In this document: in pieces, positions 18,632-27,019 of the stretch | How positions within the stretch are numbered: position 1 is the first letter of the stretch | Layout of the letters: each line of letters starts with the position of its first letter | From: Marinobacter nauticus | GTDB taxonomy: Bacteria; Pseudomonadota; Gammaproteobacteria; Enterobacterales; Shewanellaceae | Reading direction: 5' to 3' | Assembly: GCF_019801015.1 (NCBI RefSeq) | Contig: NZ_JAHVJZ010000004.1 | Coordinates: 434,001-498,000 of the forward strand | DNA length: 64,000 nt | The notes under the pieces: model-generated | The model's database searches: none | Told to the model about the DNA's origin: nothing | Seen by the model: the letters and a program-made list of their open reading frames with translations, nothing else | Made by a program: the position numbers and the translations under genes

Positions 18632-19030
18632 ATGGCAGAGTTTCTTGAAATCCTGACCCACGGCCGTCGTCTGAAAGCGCAATTAAAAGCTCTGACCCTC
18701 GACGAGCTGAACGAAGTCATCGAAAAGATGCAAAAGATTGCGGAAGAGCGCGAAGAAGAACTGGCTGCGGAAAATGCTGCCAATGCCGAGCGTCTGGCCA
18801 AGATTGAAGCCATCCGTAAGCAATTGGCCGAAGACGGCATCAGCCTGGATGAGCTGAATGTTATCTCCGAAGCTGCGCCGCGTAAAAAGCGCGCTCCGCG
18901 TCCGCCGAAATATGAAATCACCGTTGATGGCGAGCACATCACCTGGACCGGCCAGGGCCGTACCCCCAAGGCCATCAAAGAGAAGCTGGACGCTGGCCAC
19001 TCTCTGGAAGAGTTCCTGATCAAGGAATAA
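18632..19030 (+). CDS. hns: H-NS family nucleoid-associated protein
   Basis: 132-aa DNA-bridging silencer. The N-terminal oligomerisation half is a long charged coiled coil (about residues 20-75), followed by a basic linker (RKKRAPRPPKYE). The C-terminal DNA-binding domain has the core TWTGQGRTPKAIKEKL (about residues 106-121), with the QGR AT-hook-like motif. I start at the ATG at 18632 (MAEFLEILTHGRRLK), which matches the family N-terminus, rather than an in-frame ATG at 18581 that falls at the promoter. Single gene. Confidence 0.93.
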   Translation: MAEFLEILTHGRRLKAQLKALTLDELNEVIEKMQKIAEEREEELAAENAANAERLAKIEAIRKQLAEDGISLDELNVISEAAPRKKRAPRPPKYEITVDGEHITWTGQGRTPKAIKEKLDAGHSLEEFLIKE

Positions 19031-19043
19031 GCCAAACAGTTTG

Positions 19044-19073
19044 AAAAACGGTCGCTTCGGCGGCCGTTTTTTT
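19044..19073 (+). terminator. Terminator after hns
   Basis: AAACGGTCGC-ttcg-GCGGCCGTTT stem with a stable TTCG loop and a run of seven T, 14 nt after the stop. Confidence 0.9.
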
Positions 19074-19186
19074 CATCTGTCGTTACATTTTCAGGCACCA
19101 GGATGTAACCCAGTGGTTGCCAATGTTACAAGACAAGCCAGATAATGCGGGCTCCCCCAATCCATAATTAGAACAGGGAGTGCCAC

Positions 19187-22100
19187 ATGGTTGTGGAACG
19201 ACATTGGGTTTTGGGTGCCTTGGCCGGTTTGACCTTTATCAGCCAGCCAGGTCTCGCCAATCAAACCCAGCCGGAATTAGGGATCCGCGATAAAACCCCA
19301 AATCTTACCGCGCTCACTCAGGCCAGAATTGTTACCGAACCGGGAACCGTTCTGGAAAATGCCACCGTCATCATAGAGGACGGCATTATCCGCTCCGTCT
19401 CCCGCCGCGAAAGCGTGCCCGACGGTGCCTTCGTAATTGATATGTCGGGTTACACTTTGTATCCCGGATTTATCGACCCATACGCACAATACGGACTCGA
19501 TTGGGAATACCCAAGTGCATCAGAAGACGCGCCGGTATATCAAATCTCCCCCGCCGGTGCCCGCCACCACAATAGTGCGGTTCACAGCGAAATGCAGTGG
19601 TCAGAGCACTTTCATCCAAATGAAAGCGCAACAGCGTGGCACCTAAACGGATTTACCAGTGTGCACTCCGCCTATCAGGATGGGGTGTTCCAGGGTCGCG
19701 GCGTTACCGTTTCCCTGGCACAGGGCGACAGCCACGCGCAGATATATCAGAGCCAGGGCGCCCATCAGATCAGTTTTGACCGGGGCACCGCCTACCAGGA
19801 ATACCCGGCCTCCATCATGGGTTCGATGGCCCTGATCCGTCAGACCCTCTCTGACGCCCGCTGGCATCAATCCCAGTCCGCCAAATCCCTGAGCACCGGT
19901 TTGCAACCCCAAACCAGCCTGGAAGCCCTGAGCGACCTGGCGAAGCAACAGGTTATCTTCACCAGCCACCACCCGGACGATGCAGTGCGTGCGCTGCGAC
20001 TGCTGGGTGAGTTTGATGTCCGCCCTGCCGTAGTGGGTACCGGACTGGAGTTCGAACGCCTTGAGCAATTGAGCCAGTGGCAGACGACCCTGATCCTGCC
20101 GCTCAAGCAGGCCGCCAAACCCAGCCTGGACAACAGTACCGATGCGCTGGACATCACCCTGCAACAATTGCGGCACTGGGAACGCTCCCCGGGCAACGCA
20201 GCAGCGGTAGCGAATGCCGACCTGAGCTTCGCGTTTACTCAGCATGGCATCGAGCCAGACCAATTCTGGCCCCGCCTGAAAGACGCCATGGCCCACGGCC
20301 TGAGCGAAGAGGACGCTCTGGCCGCCCTGACAACGGTCCCGGCCCGTCTGAGCGGCGTGTCCGATCAGGCCGGGCGCATTGCACCCGGCTATCGTGCCGA
20401 TCTGGTGGTGGCCAGAGGCAACCTGTTTCAGGACGGCACCATTGAAGCGCTCTACCTGCAGGGACAGTATCAGGCCATCGATCCGGACCTGAGCCGCCCC
20501 TTTATCGGCGAATACCAGTTTGAGCTGGGCGAGCATCAGGTCGTGGTAACGCTGGAGCAGGATGACCCCATCCGCGGCGCACTGTCAGTGGGTGAGTCCA
20601 CCATTGAACTGTTTGATGTCAGCCTGTCGCCCCAACAGTTGGGGGCCAAGGCCCGCCTGTCCGGACTGGGTCACGACGGCATCAGCGTGTTCTCACTGGC
20701 GCCCGGTAAGCAGGGGCTGCGCGGCACCGTGCTGCTCTCCTCCGGTGAAACCGTGGCGCTGTCGCTGGCAACGCTGAATGCGCCTGACAGCGCAAAGGAC
20801 GGCACCGACGGGAACGCGGCAGTCGACTACCTCAGCCGCCTGACTTTCCCCAACCGGGCGTACGGCGTTGACGCGCTCCCCGAGAGCGAGTCACTGCACA
20901 TCCGCAATGCCACGGTCTGGACCTCCACCGAGTCCGGCATTCTGCCGCAAACCGATGTGCTGGTGCGCAATGGCCGCATCCAGGAGGTCGGCGAAAACCT
21001 GAAGACTCCGAGGGGGTATCGGGTGATTGACGCCAGCGGCAAGCACCTGACCGCCGGCATCATTGATGAGCACTCACACATTGCACTGTACGGTGGCACC
21101 AACGAAGGCTCTGACGCCATCACCTCCGAAGTGCGCATCGGCGACGTGCTGGATGCCAACGACATCCACATCTATCGCGCCCTGGCGGGCGGCGTAACCA
21201 CCGCTCAGTTGCTGCATGGCAGTGCCAACCCCATCGGTGGTCAGGCCCAGACCATCCAGCTGCGCTGGGGGGAAGATGCCGAGGCGCTGAAATTCGCCGC
21301 GGCACCGGCGAGCATCAAGTTTGCTCTGGGGGAGAACGTTAAACAGTCCAACTGGGGCGACGACTTCGTCACCCGTTACCCGCAATCCCGTATGGGGGTA
21401 GAAGCGCTGTACCGTGATGCGTTTCAGGCCGCTCGGGAGTACCGCGCCAGCCAGGCCCGATACGACGACCTGAGCCGCAGCGTCCAACGCCGCACTCTGG
21501 CACCCCGTCCGGACTACCGTCTGGAAGCGCTGGCGGAGATCCTGGAGGAGCAACGGCACATTCACGTTCACTCCTATGTGCAATCCGAGATCATTGCCCT
21601 GCTCGATCTTGCCAGGGAGATGGACTTCAAGGTGCAGACCTTCACCCACATTCTTGAGGGCTACAAGGTCGCCCGGGAGATGGCGGAAGCGGGCACCAGT
21701 GCCTCCACCTTCTCCGACTGGTGGGCGTACAAATTCGAGGTGTACGACGCCATCCCCCACAACGCCTGCATCATGACCGAGCAAGGGGTTAACACCAGCA
21801 TCAACTCCGACAGCCGCGACCTGATCCGTAAGCTGAACCAGGAAGCCGCTAAGTCAGTGATGTACTGCGACATGAGCCCGGAGGAAGCGTGGAAAATGAT
21901 CACCATCAATCCCGCCCGCCAGCTCAAGATCGATCACCTGGTGGGCTCCATTGAGGAGGACAAGCAGGCTGACCTGGTTTTGTGGGACAGCAACCCGCTG
22001 TCGGTCTATGCCCGTGCCGAGACCACCTGGATCGCGGGCCAGGCCTACTTCGACCGCCAGCGTGACCAACAGGAGCGCGTGAAGATCGCCGAAGAGCGTC

Positions 22101-22243
22101 AGGCTCTGCTGCAAAAACTGCTTGAGGACGATGCGCCGGCAGGCAGCGGCGACAGCGATGTGACCCCGGAGGAAACCCCGGAATGGCACTGCGACTCCAT
22201 CAGCCACTTCGTCAATGGCCGTCTGGTCATGCATCACCACTAA
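19187..22243 (+). CDS. Exported double amidohydrolase-like protein (one intact metal site)
   Basis: 1018 aa with an N-terminal signal peptide (cleavage likely after GLAN), so periplasmic. It has two amidohydrolase-fold halves. In the first (residues about 45-430) the place of the HxH metal motif reads PGFIDPYAQYG (residues about 94-104), with no histidines. The second (about 580-980) has the intact GIIDEHSHIALYGG, His629 and His631, then HVHSYVQSEI and QTFTHILEGYKVA, and a late TSINSDSRDL carrying the catalytic Asp. Imidazolonepropionase-like subfamily; substrate unknown. The ATG has GGGAG upstream. It is followed 12 nt later by a related gene, clearly one operon. Confidence 0.88.
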   Translation: MVVERHWVLGALAGLTFISQPGLANQTQPELGIRDKTPNLTALTQARIVTEPGTVLENATVIIEDGIIRSVSRRESVPDGAFVIDMSGYTLYPGFIDPYAQYGLDWEYPSASEDAPVYQISPAGARHHNSAVHSEMQWSEHFHPNESATAWHLNGFTSVHSAYQDGVFQGRGVTVSLAQGDSHAQIYQSQGAHQISFDRGTAYQEYPASIMGSMALIRQTLSDARWHQSQSAKSLSTGLQPQTSLEALSDLAKQQVIFTSHHPDDAVRALRLLGEFDVRPAVVGTGLEFERLEQLSQWQTTLILPLKQAAKPSLDNSTDALDITLQQLRHWERSPGNAAAVANADLSFAFTQHGIEPDQFWPRLKDAMAHGLSEEDALAALTTVPARLSGVSDQAGRIAPGYRADLVVARGNLFQDGTIEALYLQGQYQAIDPDLSRPFIGEYQFELGEHQVVVTLEQDDPIRGALSVGESTIELFDVSLSPQQLGAKARLSGLGHDGISVFSLAPGKQGLRGTVLLSSGETVALSLATLNAPDSAKDGTDGNAAVDYLSRLTFPNRAYGVDALPESESLHIRNATVWTSTESGILPQTDVLVRNGRIQEVGENLKTPRGYRVIDASGKHLTAGIIDEHSHIALYGGTNEGSDAITSEVRIGDVLDANDIHIYRALAGGVTTAQLLHGSANPIGGQAQTIQLRWGEDAEALKFAAAPASIKFALGENVKQSNWGDDFVTRYPQSRMGVEALYRDAFQAAREYRASQARYDDLSRSVQRRTLAPRPDYRLEALAEILEEQRHIHVHSYVQSEIIALLDLAREMDFKVQTFTHILEGYKVAREMAEAGTSASTFSDWWAYKFEVYDAIPHNACIMTEQGVNTSINSDSRDLIRKLNQEAAKSVMYCDMSPEEAWKMITINPARQLKIDHLVGSIEEDKQADLVLWDSNPLSVYARAETTWIAGQAYFDRQRDQQERVKIAEERQALLQKLLEDDAPAGSGDSDVTPEETPEWHCDSISHFVNGRLVMHHH

Positions 22244-22255
22244 GGAGACCAGAGC

Positions 22256-23518
22256 ATGCGAGCACTGATTCTTACCCTGACTCTGATCGCCTCCCTGCTG
22301 CCGGTGCAGGCTCATGACCTGCTGCCCGGCAAAGAGAGCGGCCCGATGCTGCTGCGCGGCGCCACCCTGCACACCGTCTCACAGGGTGTGCTGCCCGAGG
22401 GAGACTTGCTGATCGTCGACGGCCGTATCCAGGCCATCGGCACCGCCCTGACCGTTCCGCAAGACACCCGGGTTATCGACCTGCCAGGCCACCACATCTA
22501 TCCGGCCCTGATCGCGCTGGACAGCCAACTGGGCTTGCGTGAAATCGGCATGGTCCGCAGCACCGTCGACAGCTATGAAGTGACCGACCACAACCCGCAA
22601 CTGCGGGCCAGCGTGGCCTACAACCCGGATTCAGAGGTGATTCCCACGGTACGCCGCAATGGCATCGGTTACGCCCAACTGGTGCCGGAAGGTGACCTGA
22701 TTGCCGGCCGTTCGGCGCTGGTGGCACTGGATGGATGGAACCTGCGTGACACCCTGGTGCAGCAGGATACCGGCATGCACCTGTACTGGCCTCGTGCCGT
22801 CCTGCCCCAGGGTGACATTGATGCCCGAGCGGACACCGCCAAAGCCCGTCAGGAACGTCTGAAAGCGGTAGCCGACACCTTTGAGGCTGCCTATCGCTAC
22901 CATCTGGCACAAAACGGCGATCGCCCGGTAGACACCCGCTGGGAAGCGATGCGTCCGCTGTTTGAAGGCGCGATCACCCTCTACATTCATGCGGATGACG
23001 CCCGTCAGATTGATCAGGCGCTGGACCTGGTAGAGCAGTACGGTTTTAAAGCCGCGGTGGTCGGTGGCTATGACGCCATCCGTGTGGCGGAGCGCCTCAA
23101 TGCGCTTGAGGTGCCGGTGGTCTACACCCACGCCAACGGCTTGCCCCGCCGTGTCGATGAGCCTTACGACTACGCGTTCTCCCTGCCCGCACTGATGCAC
23201 GACAGTGGCATCACCCTGGCCCTGGCATGGACCGGAAGCTGGGACAGCCGCAACCTCGCCTTTGCGGCCGGGCAGGCGGTGGCTTATGGCCTTCCGGCGG
23301 AGGTGGCACTGGCCGCGATCACGCAGGTGCCCGCCCAACTGCTTGGTGCGCAAGACCTTGGCACACTGGCAGCCGGACAGCGCGCCAGCCTGGTGATCAC
23401 CCAGGGCGATCTGCTGGATATGGGCCAGGGGAATGTGGTCGGCCTCTATCTGGACGGCCGCCCGGTGGATCTGGACAACCGCCACGAGCGCCTCTACCAA
23501 AAGTACCGCCAACGCTAA
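22256..23518 (+). CDS. Exported amidohydrolase-like protein with degenerate metal site
   Basis: 420 aa with a signal peptide (cleavage near VQA-HD). The amidohydrolase beta-sandwich start is plain (GATLHTVSQGVLPEGDLLIVDGRIQAIG), but the expected PGxIDxHxH is YPALIALDSQLGL, lacking both histidines. The C-terminal part (PAQLLGAQDLGTLAAGQRASLVITQGDLL) is the usual family ending. It therefore probably does not bind the usual zinc pair and may act as a partner of the preceding 1018-aa protein. Ribosome site AAGGAG before the ATG. Confidence 0.85.
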   Translation: MRALILTLTLIASLLPVQAHDLLPGKESGPMLLRGATLHTVSQGVLPEGDLLIVDGRIQAIGTALTVPQDTRVIDLPGHHIYPALIALDSQLGLREIGMVRSTVDSYEVTDHNPQLRASVAYNPDSEVIPTVRRNGIGYAQLVPEGDLIAGRSALVALDGWNLRDTLVQQDTGMHLYWPRAVLPQGDIDARADTAKARQERLKAVADTFEAAYRYHLAQNGDRPVDTRWEAMRPLFEGAITLYIHADDARQIDQALDLVEQYGFKAAVVGGYDAIRVAERLNALEVPVVYTHANGLPRRVDEPYDYAFSLPALMHDSGITLALAWTGSWDSRNLAFAAGQAVAYGLPAEVALAAITQVPAQLLGAQDLGTLAAGQRASLVITQGDLLDMGQGNVVGLYLDGRPVDLDNRHERLYQKYRQR

Positions 23519-23566
23519 GAAAAGCTTGATACAATCGGGGCATACCTTGGTCACTCAACTGAGCCT

Positions 23567-23950
23567 ATGCCCCGTCATCTCTCCCTGCTGTTGCTGAGCG
23601 GCACGCTGCTCTCTGGCTGCGCCGGCAACTACGCCATCGACTCCAACCTCGATAAAGCCCACTTTGAGCGCTATTTTGCCCCCGGTCAGGTCAAACTCCT
23701 GAGTCCGGATGCCGCCATTGGCAATGCGGAGGTGCTGGGGCTGGTTGAAGGCATCAGTTGTCAGGCTCGTGCTCAGGACGTGCCCGCCAATGACGCCGAC
23801 GCCCGTACTGAGATGCGCTCGCAAGCGGCTGAGTTGGGCGCCGATGCGGTCCTGCTGCACCAGTGCCTGACGCTGGAGGAACAACCTGGCTGTGTCAGTG
23901 CCCGGGCCTGTTACGGCAAAGCCCTGAAGCAGGGCGCTCAGGATGAGTGA
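23567..23950 (+). CDS. rcsF: RcsF-like outer-membrane lipoprotein
   Basis: 127 aa, lipobox LLSGC with Cys18. The C-terminal domain has four cysteines spaced as in RcsF (GISCQA, LHQCLT, PGCVSARACYG) and the shared AELGADAVLLHQC / GCxxxAxCxGKAL wording; in E. coli they form two disulfides. RcsF senses envelope stress and passes it to IgaA and the Rcs phosphorelay. Shorter proline-rich linker than in E. coli. The neighbouring trmO and nearby proS copy the E. coli rcsF-trmO-proS order, which strengthens the call. No other rcs genes are in the window. Confidence 0.85.
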   Translation: MPRHLSLLLLSGTLLSGCAGNYAIDSNLDKAHFERYFAPGQVKLLSPDAAIGNAEVLGLVEGISCQARAQDVPANDADARTEMRSQAAELGADAVLLHQCLTLEEQPGCVSARACYGKALKQGAQDE

Positions 23951-24647
23951 ATCCCAGTTGCTGACGCCGGTGGCGCTGTGCCGCTCGCCCTATCGCCAGA
24001 AGTTTGCCATTCCCCGCCAACCCAACCTGGTGCCCTCTGCGATTGGCCGTCTGGAGTTGCAGGGCGACTGCAATTGCGCGGAGATTCTCCGCGGGCTGGA
24101 GCAGTTTTCCCACGTTTGGCTGATTTGGGGTTTTCATGAGAATCAAAGCCAGGGCTGGAAGCCGATGGTGCGCCCGCCCCGTCTGGGCGGTAACACCCGG
24201 TTAGGGGTGTTTGCCACCCGGGCCACCTTCCGTCCCAATGGTCTGGGGCTGTCGGTGGTGCGTGTCCATCAGATCGGCCAGAAGGGCAAACAGCACTACC
24301 TGGACGTCGCGGGCATCGACCTGCTGGACGGTACCCCGATCTACGACATCAAGCCCTATATTCCCTACTCCGATGCGCAACCGGATGCGCAGGGCGGCTA
24401 CGCGCAGGAGGCCCCGTCCCCAATGGTGATGGCGCTCCAGCCCGACGCCGAGGCTCAGATGGCCGCCGCTGAGCAGGCCCAGCCGGGCTTTACCGAGCTG
24501 GCCCGACAGGTGCTGGCCCAGGACCCCCGCCCCGGCTACCAGCAGGCGGAGTCGGACCGGGTTTACGGCGTGCAGCTTTACGACTGGGACCTGCGCTGGC
24601 AGGTGATCGATGGCGTGAACCGCGTCTGTGCGGTGGTGCGCTTGTGA
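23943..24647 (+). CDS. trmO: tRNA (N6-threonylcarbamoyladenosine(37)-N6)-methyltransferase TrmO
   Basis: 234 aa, TsaA/YaeB family. It uses S-adenosylmethionine to methylate t6A37 in some tRNAs. Family motifs include RSPYRQKFAIPRQP (about residues 14-27), LEQFSHVWLIWGFHEN, RLGGNTRLGVFATRATFRPNGLGLS (about 80-104) and GIDLLDGTPIYDIKPYIPY. It starts inside rcsF (8-nt overlap) and ends overlapping the next gene's GTG, so the three genes form one tight unit. Confidence 0.93.
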   Translation: MSESQLLTPVALCRSPYRQKFAIPRQPNLVPSAIGRLELQGDCNCAEILRGLEQFSHVWLIWGFHENQSQGWKPMVRPPRLGGNTRLGVFATRATFRPNGLGLSVVRVHQIGQKGKQHYLDVAGIDLLDGTPIYDIKPYIPYSDAQPDAQGGYAQEAPSPMVMALQPDAEAQMAAAEQAQPGFTELARQVLAQDPRPGYQQAESDRVYGVQLYDWDLRWQVIDGVNRVCAVVRL

Positions 24648-25264
24648 GCGCACTGACGCCTGAAGATTATCGGGCACAACATCAACGTCGCCTGGCCTGG
24701 ATGCCCTGGCTCTACTACCGGCTGAAACCCAAACATCGCGCCTGGGCGGAACCCTGGCAGGCTGAAATTCAGGCCCGTCTGAGCGCCCTGGAGACCGTGA
24801 CCATCGGTGAGCAGTGCTTTATCGCTCCCGATCTCGCCCTGTTTGCCGAGCCGGGCCGGGCGGTGCACATCGGTGAGCGCACCATGATTGCCGCCAACTG
24901 CTTTCTGCACGGACCCATTCACATCGACGCTGAGGTCAGCATCAATCACGGCTGCAGTCTGGACGGGGGCCGGGCCGGGCTCCGCATCGGTCGCCAAACC
25001 CGCATCGCCCATGGCGTCACCATCTACGCCTTTAACCATGGCATGGCGCTGGACCGCCCGCTCTATCAGCAGCCGGTCAGCTCAAAAGGCGTGGTGATTG
25101 GGCAGGATGTCTGGATTGGTGCCCGAGCGGGCATCGTTGATGGCGTGACCATCGGCGACCATGCGGTGATCGGAATGGGCGCGGTGGTGACCCGGGATGT
25201 GCCCGCTTACGCCAAAGTGGCCGGCAGCCCGGCCCGCATCATCGGCGACCGCCGCGACGATTAA
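24644..25264 (+). CDS. Hexapeptide-repeat acyltransferase
   Basis: 206 aa. A left-handed beta-helix (LbH) domain of [LIV]GxxxX repeats covers about residues 45-200, with the acetyltransferase core FNHGMALDRP (His likely catalytic) and VVIGQDVWIGARAGIVDGVTIGDHAVIGMGAVVT. It resembles maltose/galactoside or capsule/LPS O-acetyltransferases (WbbJ/LacA type). The acceptor is unknown. It starts with GTG at 24644, overlapping the trmO stop. Its last 4 nt overlap the convergent diguanylate cyclase gene. Confidence 0.85.
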   Translation: MSALTPEDYRAQHQRRLAWMPWLYYRLKPKHRAWAEPWQAEIQARLSALETVTIGEQCFIAPDLALFAEPGRAVHIGERTMIAANCFLHGPIHIDAEVSINHGCSLDGGRAGLRIGRQTRIAHGVTIYAFNHGMALDRPLYQQPVSSKGVVIGQDVWIGARAGIVDGVTIGDHAVIGMGAVVTRDVPAYAKVAGSPARIIGDRRDD

Positions 25265-26880
25265 CTGACCGCTCCCGGCGCCAGCTGAAGCTGCACCTTG
25301 CCGCCATAACTGATCACCCGGTTCCGGCCTTCGGCTTTGGCCCGGTAAAGCGCCTGGTCGGACAGCTCAACGATGTGCTCAGGGGTTTGTTCGGTGGCCG
25401 GCACCAGCGTGGCCACACCGATACTGACGGTCACCACCCCAATTTCACCGCCGTGCTCATGGCGGATCCCCAGACCGGAGATGGCGTCGCACAACGCCTG
25501 TGCCAACAGCGGCACGTTATCCGCGGTTTCCGGCAGCAGCACCGCAAACTCTTCGCCTCCGTAACGGGCCACCAGATCGCGGGGGCGATGCAGGCGCTCC
25601 TTCAGGGTCTGAGCAATACGCCGCAATGCCCGATCGCCGGCCCGGTGACCGTAGTTGTCGTTGTAGGCTTTGAAGTGGTCCACATCCACCAGCATCAGCG
25701 TGAGCGGGCGGCCACTGCGCCGCCCGGCATCCCACTCCGAGCGTAACCAGTGATCAAACTGCCGGCGGTTACCCACTTCGGTCAGGCTGTCGGTTAAAGT
25801 CAGCTGGATCAGTTTGCGATTCGCTTCGTCCAGCTCTTCGGTACGACGCTCCACCAACGCGGCGATCGCACGATTACGCTGGCTCAGCTGGTACACCATG
25901 CTGGTCAGCACCAGCACCAGTATCGGGCCTCCCAATCCGACCACCCAGGGCAACAACGTCCGTTGCTCACTGAAATAGTGGGCCTGAGGGCGAGCCTGCA
26001 GGCGCCATTGACGGCCGCCGATGTCCGCCATCGCGATGTCGTAGGTCCAGTCCGCCATCGCCTGATCATAGGTCCCGACCGTCGCCAGCACTTCGCCATC
26101 GGCGCTGTCGTCCACCAATCGGTAGTCGATGCGGCTGTGCGCCCGATTGAAGAAAATGGTCTGCACCAGCTTCTCCACCTGAAACACCCCCAACACAAAG
26201 CCCATCAGGTTCGCTCTGCGACTCGACAACGTGCCTGGCAAGCCCTGGTACACCGGCTGCATCACCAGAATCGACTTACGAACCTGGCCATCCTGCACCA
26301 GCTGAATCGCTGAGGTGGCCACCTGGGAGCCCTGATCGCGGGCTTCCATCATCGATTTCATGCGGACGGGTTCGGACCCCAGGTCAAAACCAAAGGCCCG
26401 TTCATTACCGGCCAGGGGGACCACGTAGTACACCGGGTAAAACATTTGTCGTGGCCGGGCTTCGACCATCACGCCATTGATCATTTCGCTGAAGGAAAAG
26501 CCCGGATACTGCTCCCGCCAGGCCGCCTCCATCTTGCCACGATCTTTGAGCGGCACCGCTGGCACCCACTCCAGGGCCTTTATCTCGCGGTGGCGGCCAA
26601 ACATCCCTTCAGCCACGCGTGAGAACTCTTCGGCACTGACGTTTTCCGAGCCATGAAACAGAACCGCGAGCTGATTGAGGGTGCCGAACAGCGTGCCCAG
26701 GTGCCAGCGCACCAGCTGAGCCTGATTGTCGGCGCTGTGCTGAAACTCCTCTTCAAGCAAAGATTGCTCGGCTTGCGCAAAACGGTAAGCCGCGCCAAAG
26801 GAGAGCGCGCAGCCCAACAGTGAGACGGTCAAAAGGAAGAGAGAACGATGCACAACGGTCCTTAGCGTGGAAACATCCAT
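25261..26880 (-). CDS. Membrane CHASE-domain diguanylate cyclase
   Basis: 539 aa. One transmembrane helix at about residues 12-32, a periplasmic CHASE sensor domain (about 40-290; PGFSFSEMINGVMVEARPRQMFYPVYYVVP is typical), a second helix near residues 305-325, a short coiled coil, and a GGDEF domain (about 365-530). The active-site motif is RYGGEEF near residue 440. The inhibitory I-site RxxD (RPRD) sits exactly five residues before it, so product feedback by c-di-GMP is expected. Ribosome site GAGGA before the ATG. Ligand of the CHASE domain unknown. Divergent from proS. Confidence 0.9.
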   Translation of the reverse strand: MDVSTLRTVVHRSLFLLTVSLLGCALSFGAAYRFAQAEQSLLEEEFQHSADNQAQLVRWHLGTLFGTLNQLAVLFHGSENVSAEEFSRVAEGMFGRHREIKALEWVPAVPLKDRGKMEAAWREQYPGFSFSEMINGVMVEARPRQMFYPVYYVVPLAGNERAFGFDLGSEPVRMKSMMEARDQGSQVATSAIQLVQDGQVRKSILVMQPVYQGLPGTLSSRRANLMGFVLGVFQVEKLVQTIFFNRAHSRIDYRLVDDSADGEVLATVGTYDQAMADWTYDIAMADIGGRQWRLQARPQAHYFSEQRTLLPWVVGLGGPILVLVLTSMVYQLSQRNRAIAALVERRTEELDEANRKLIQLTLTDSLTEVGNRRQFDHWLRSEWDAGRRSGRPLTLMLVDVDHFKAYNDNYGHRAGDRALRRIAQTLKERLHRPRDLVARYGGEEFAVLLPETADNVPLLAQALCDAISGLGIRHEHGGEIGVVTVSIGVATLVPATEQTPEHIVELSDQALYRAKAEGRNRVISYGGKVQLQLAPGAVS

Positions 26881-26956
26881 GTCCTAGTCCTCAGCGTAGG
26901 AGATTGCGTATTTAACCGCCAGCAGAATTGCCGTATTGAAGTCCCCATCAGGGTAA

Positions 26957-26984
26957 TAGACTTGTCCCAGTGAATTGATAAAAT
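26957..26984 (+). promoter_or_regulatory. Candidate proS promoter
   Basis: TAGACT (26957-26962), 16-bp spacer, TAAAAT (26979-26984), 36 bp before the ATG at 27020. It also argues against the upstream in-frame ATG at 26975, which would lie inside the promoter. Confidence 0.45.
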
Positions 26985-27019
26985 ACCCGGCTACTTTTCT
27001 GCAGTTGGATTCCACTACC

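Noticed and set aside
25261-25264. Four-base overlap of the acyltransferase and diguanylate cyclase gene ends as a sign of a misassembly
   Set aside because: Both frames end at natural stop codons with intact C-terminal domains; tight convergent ends are also seen at 29968/29972.
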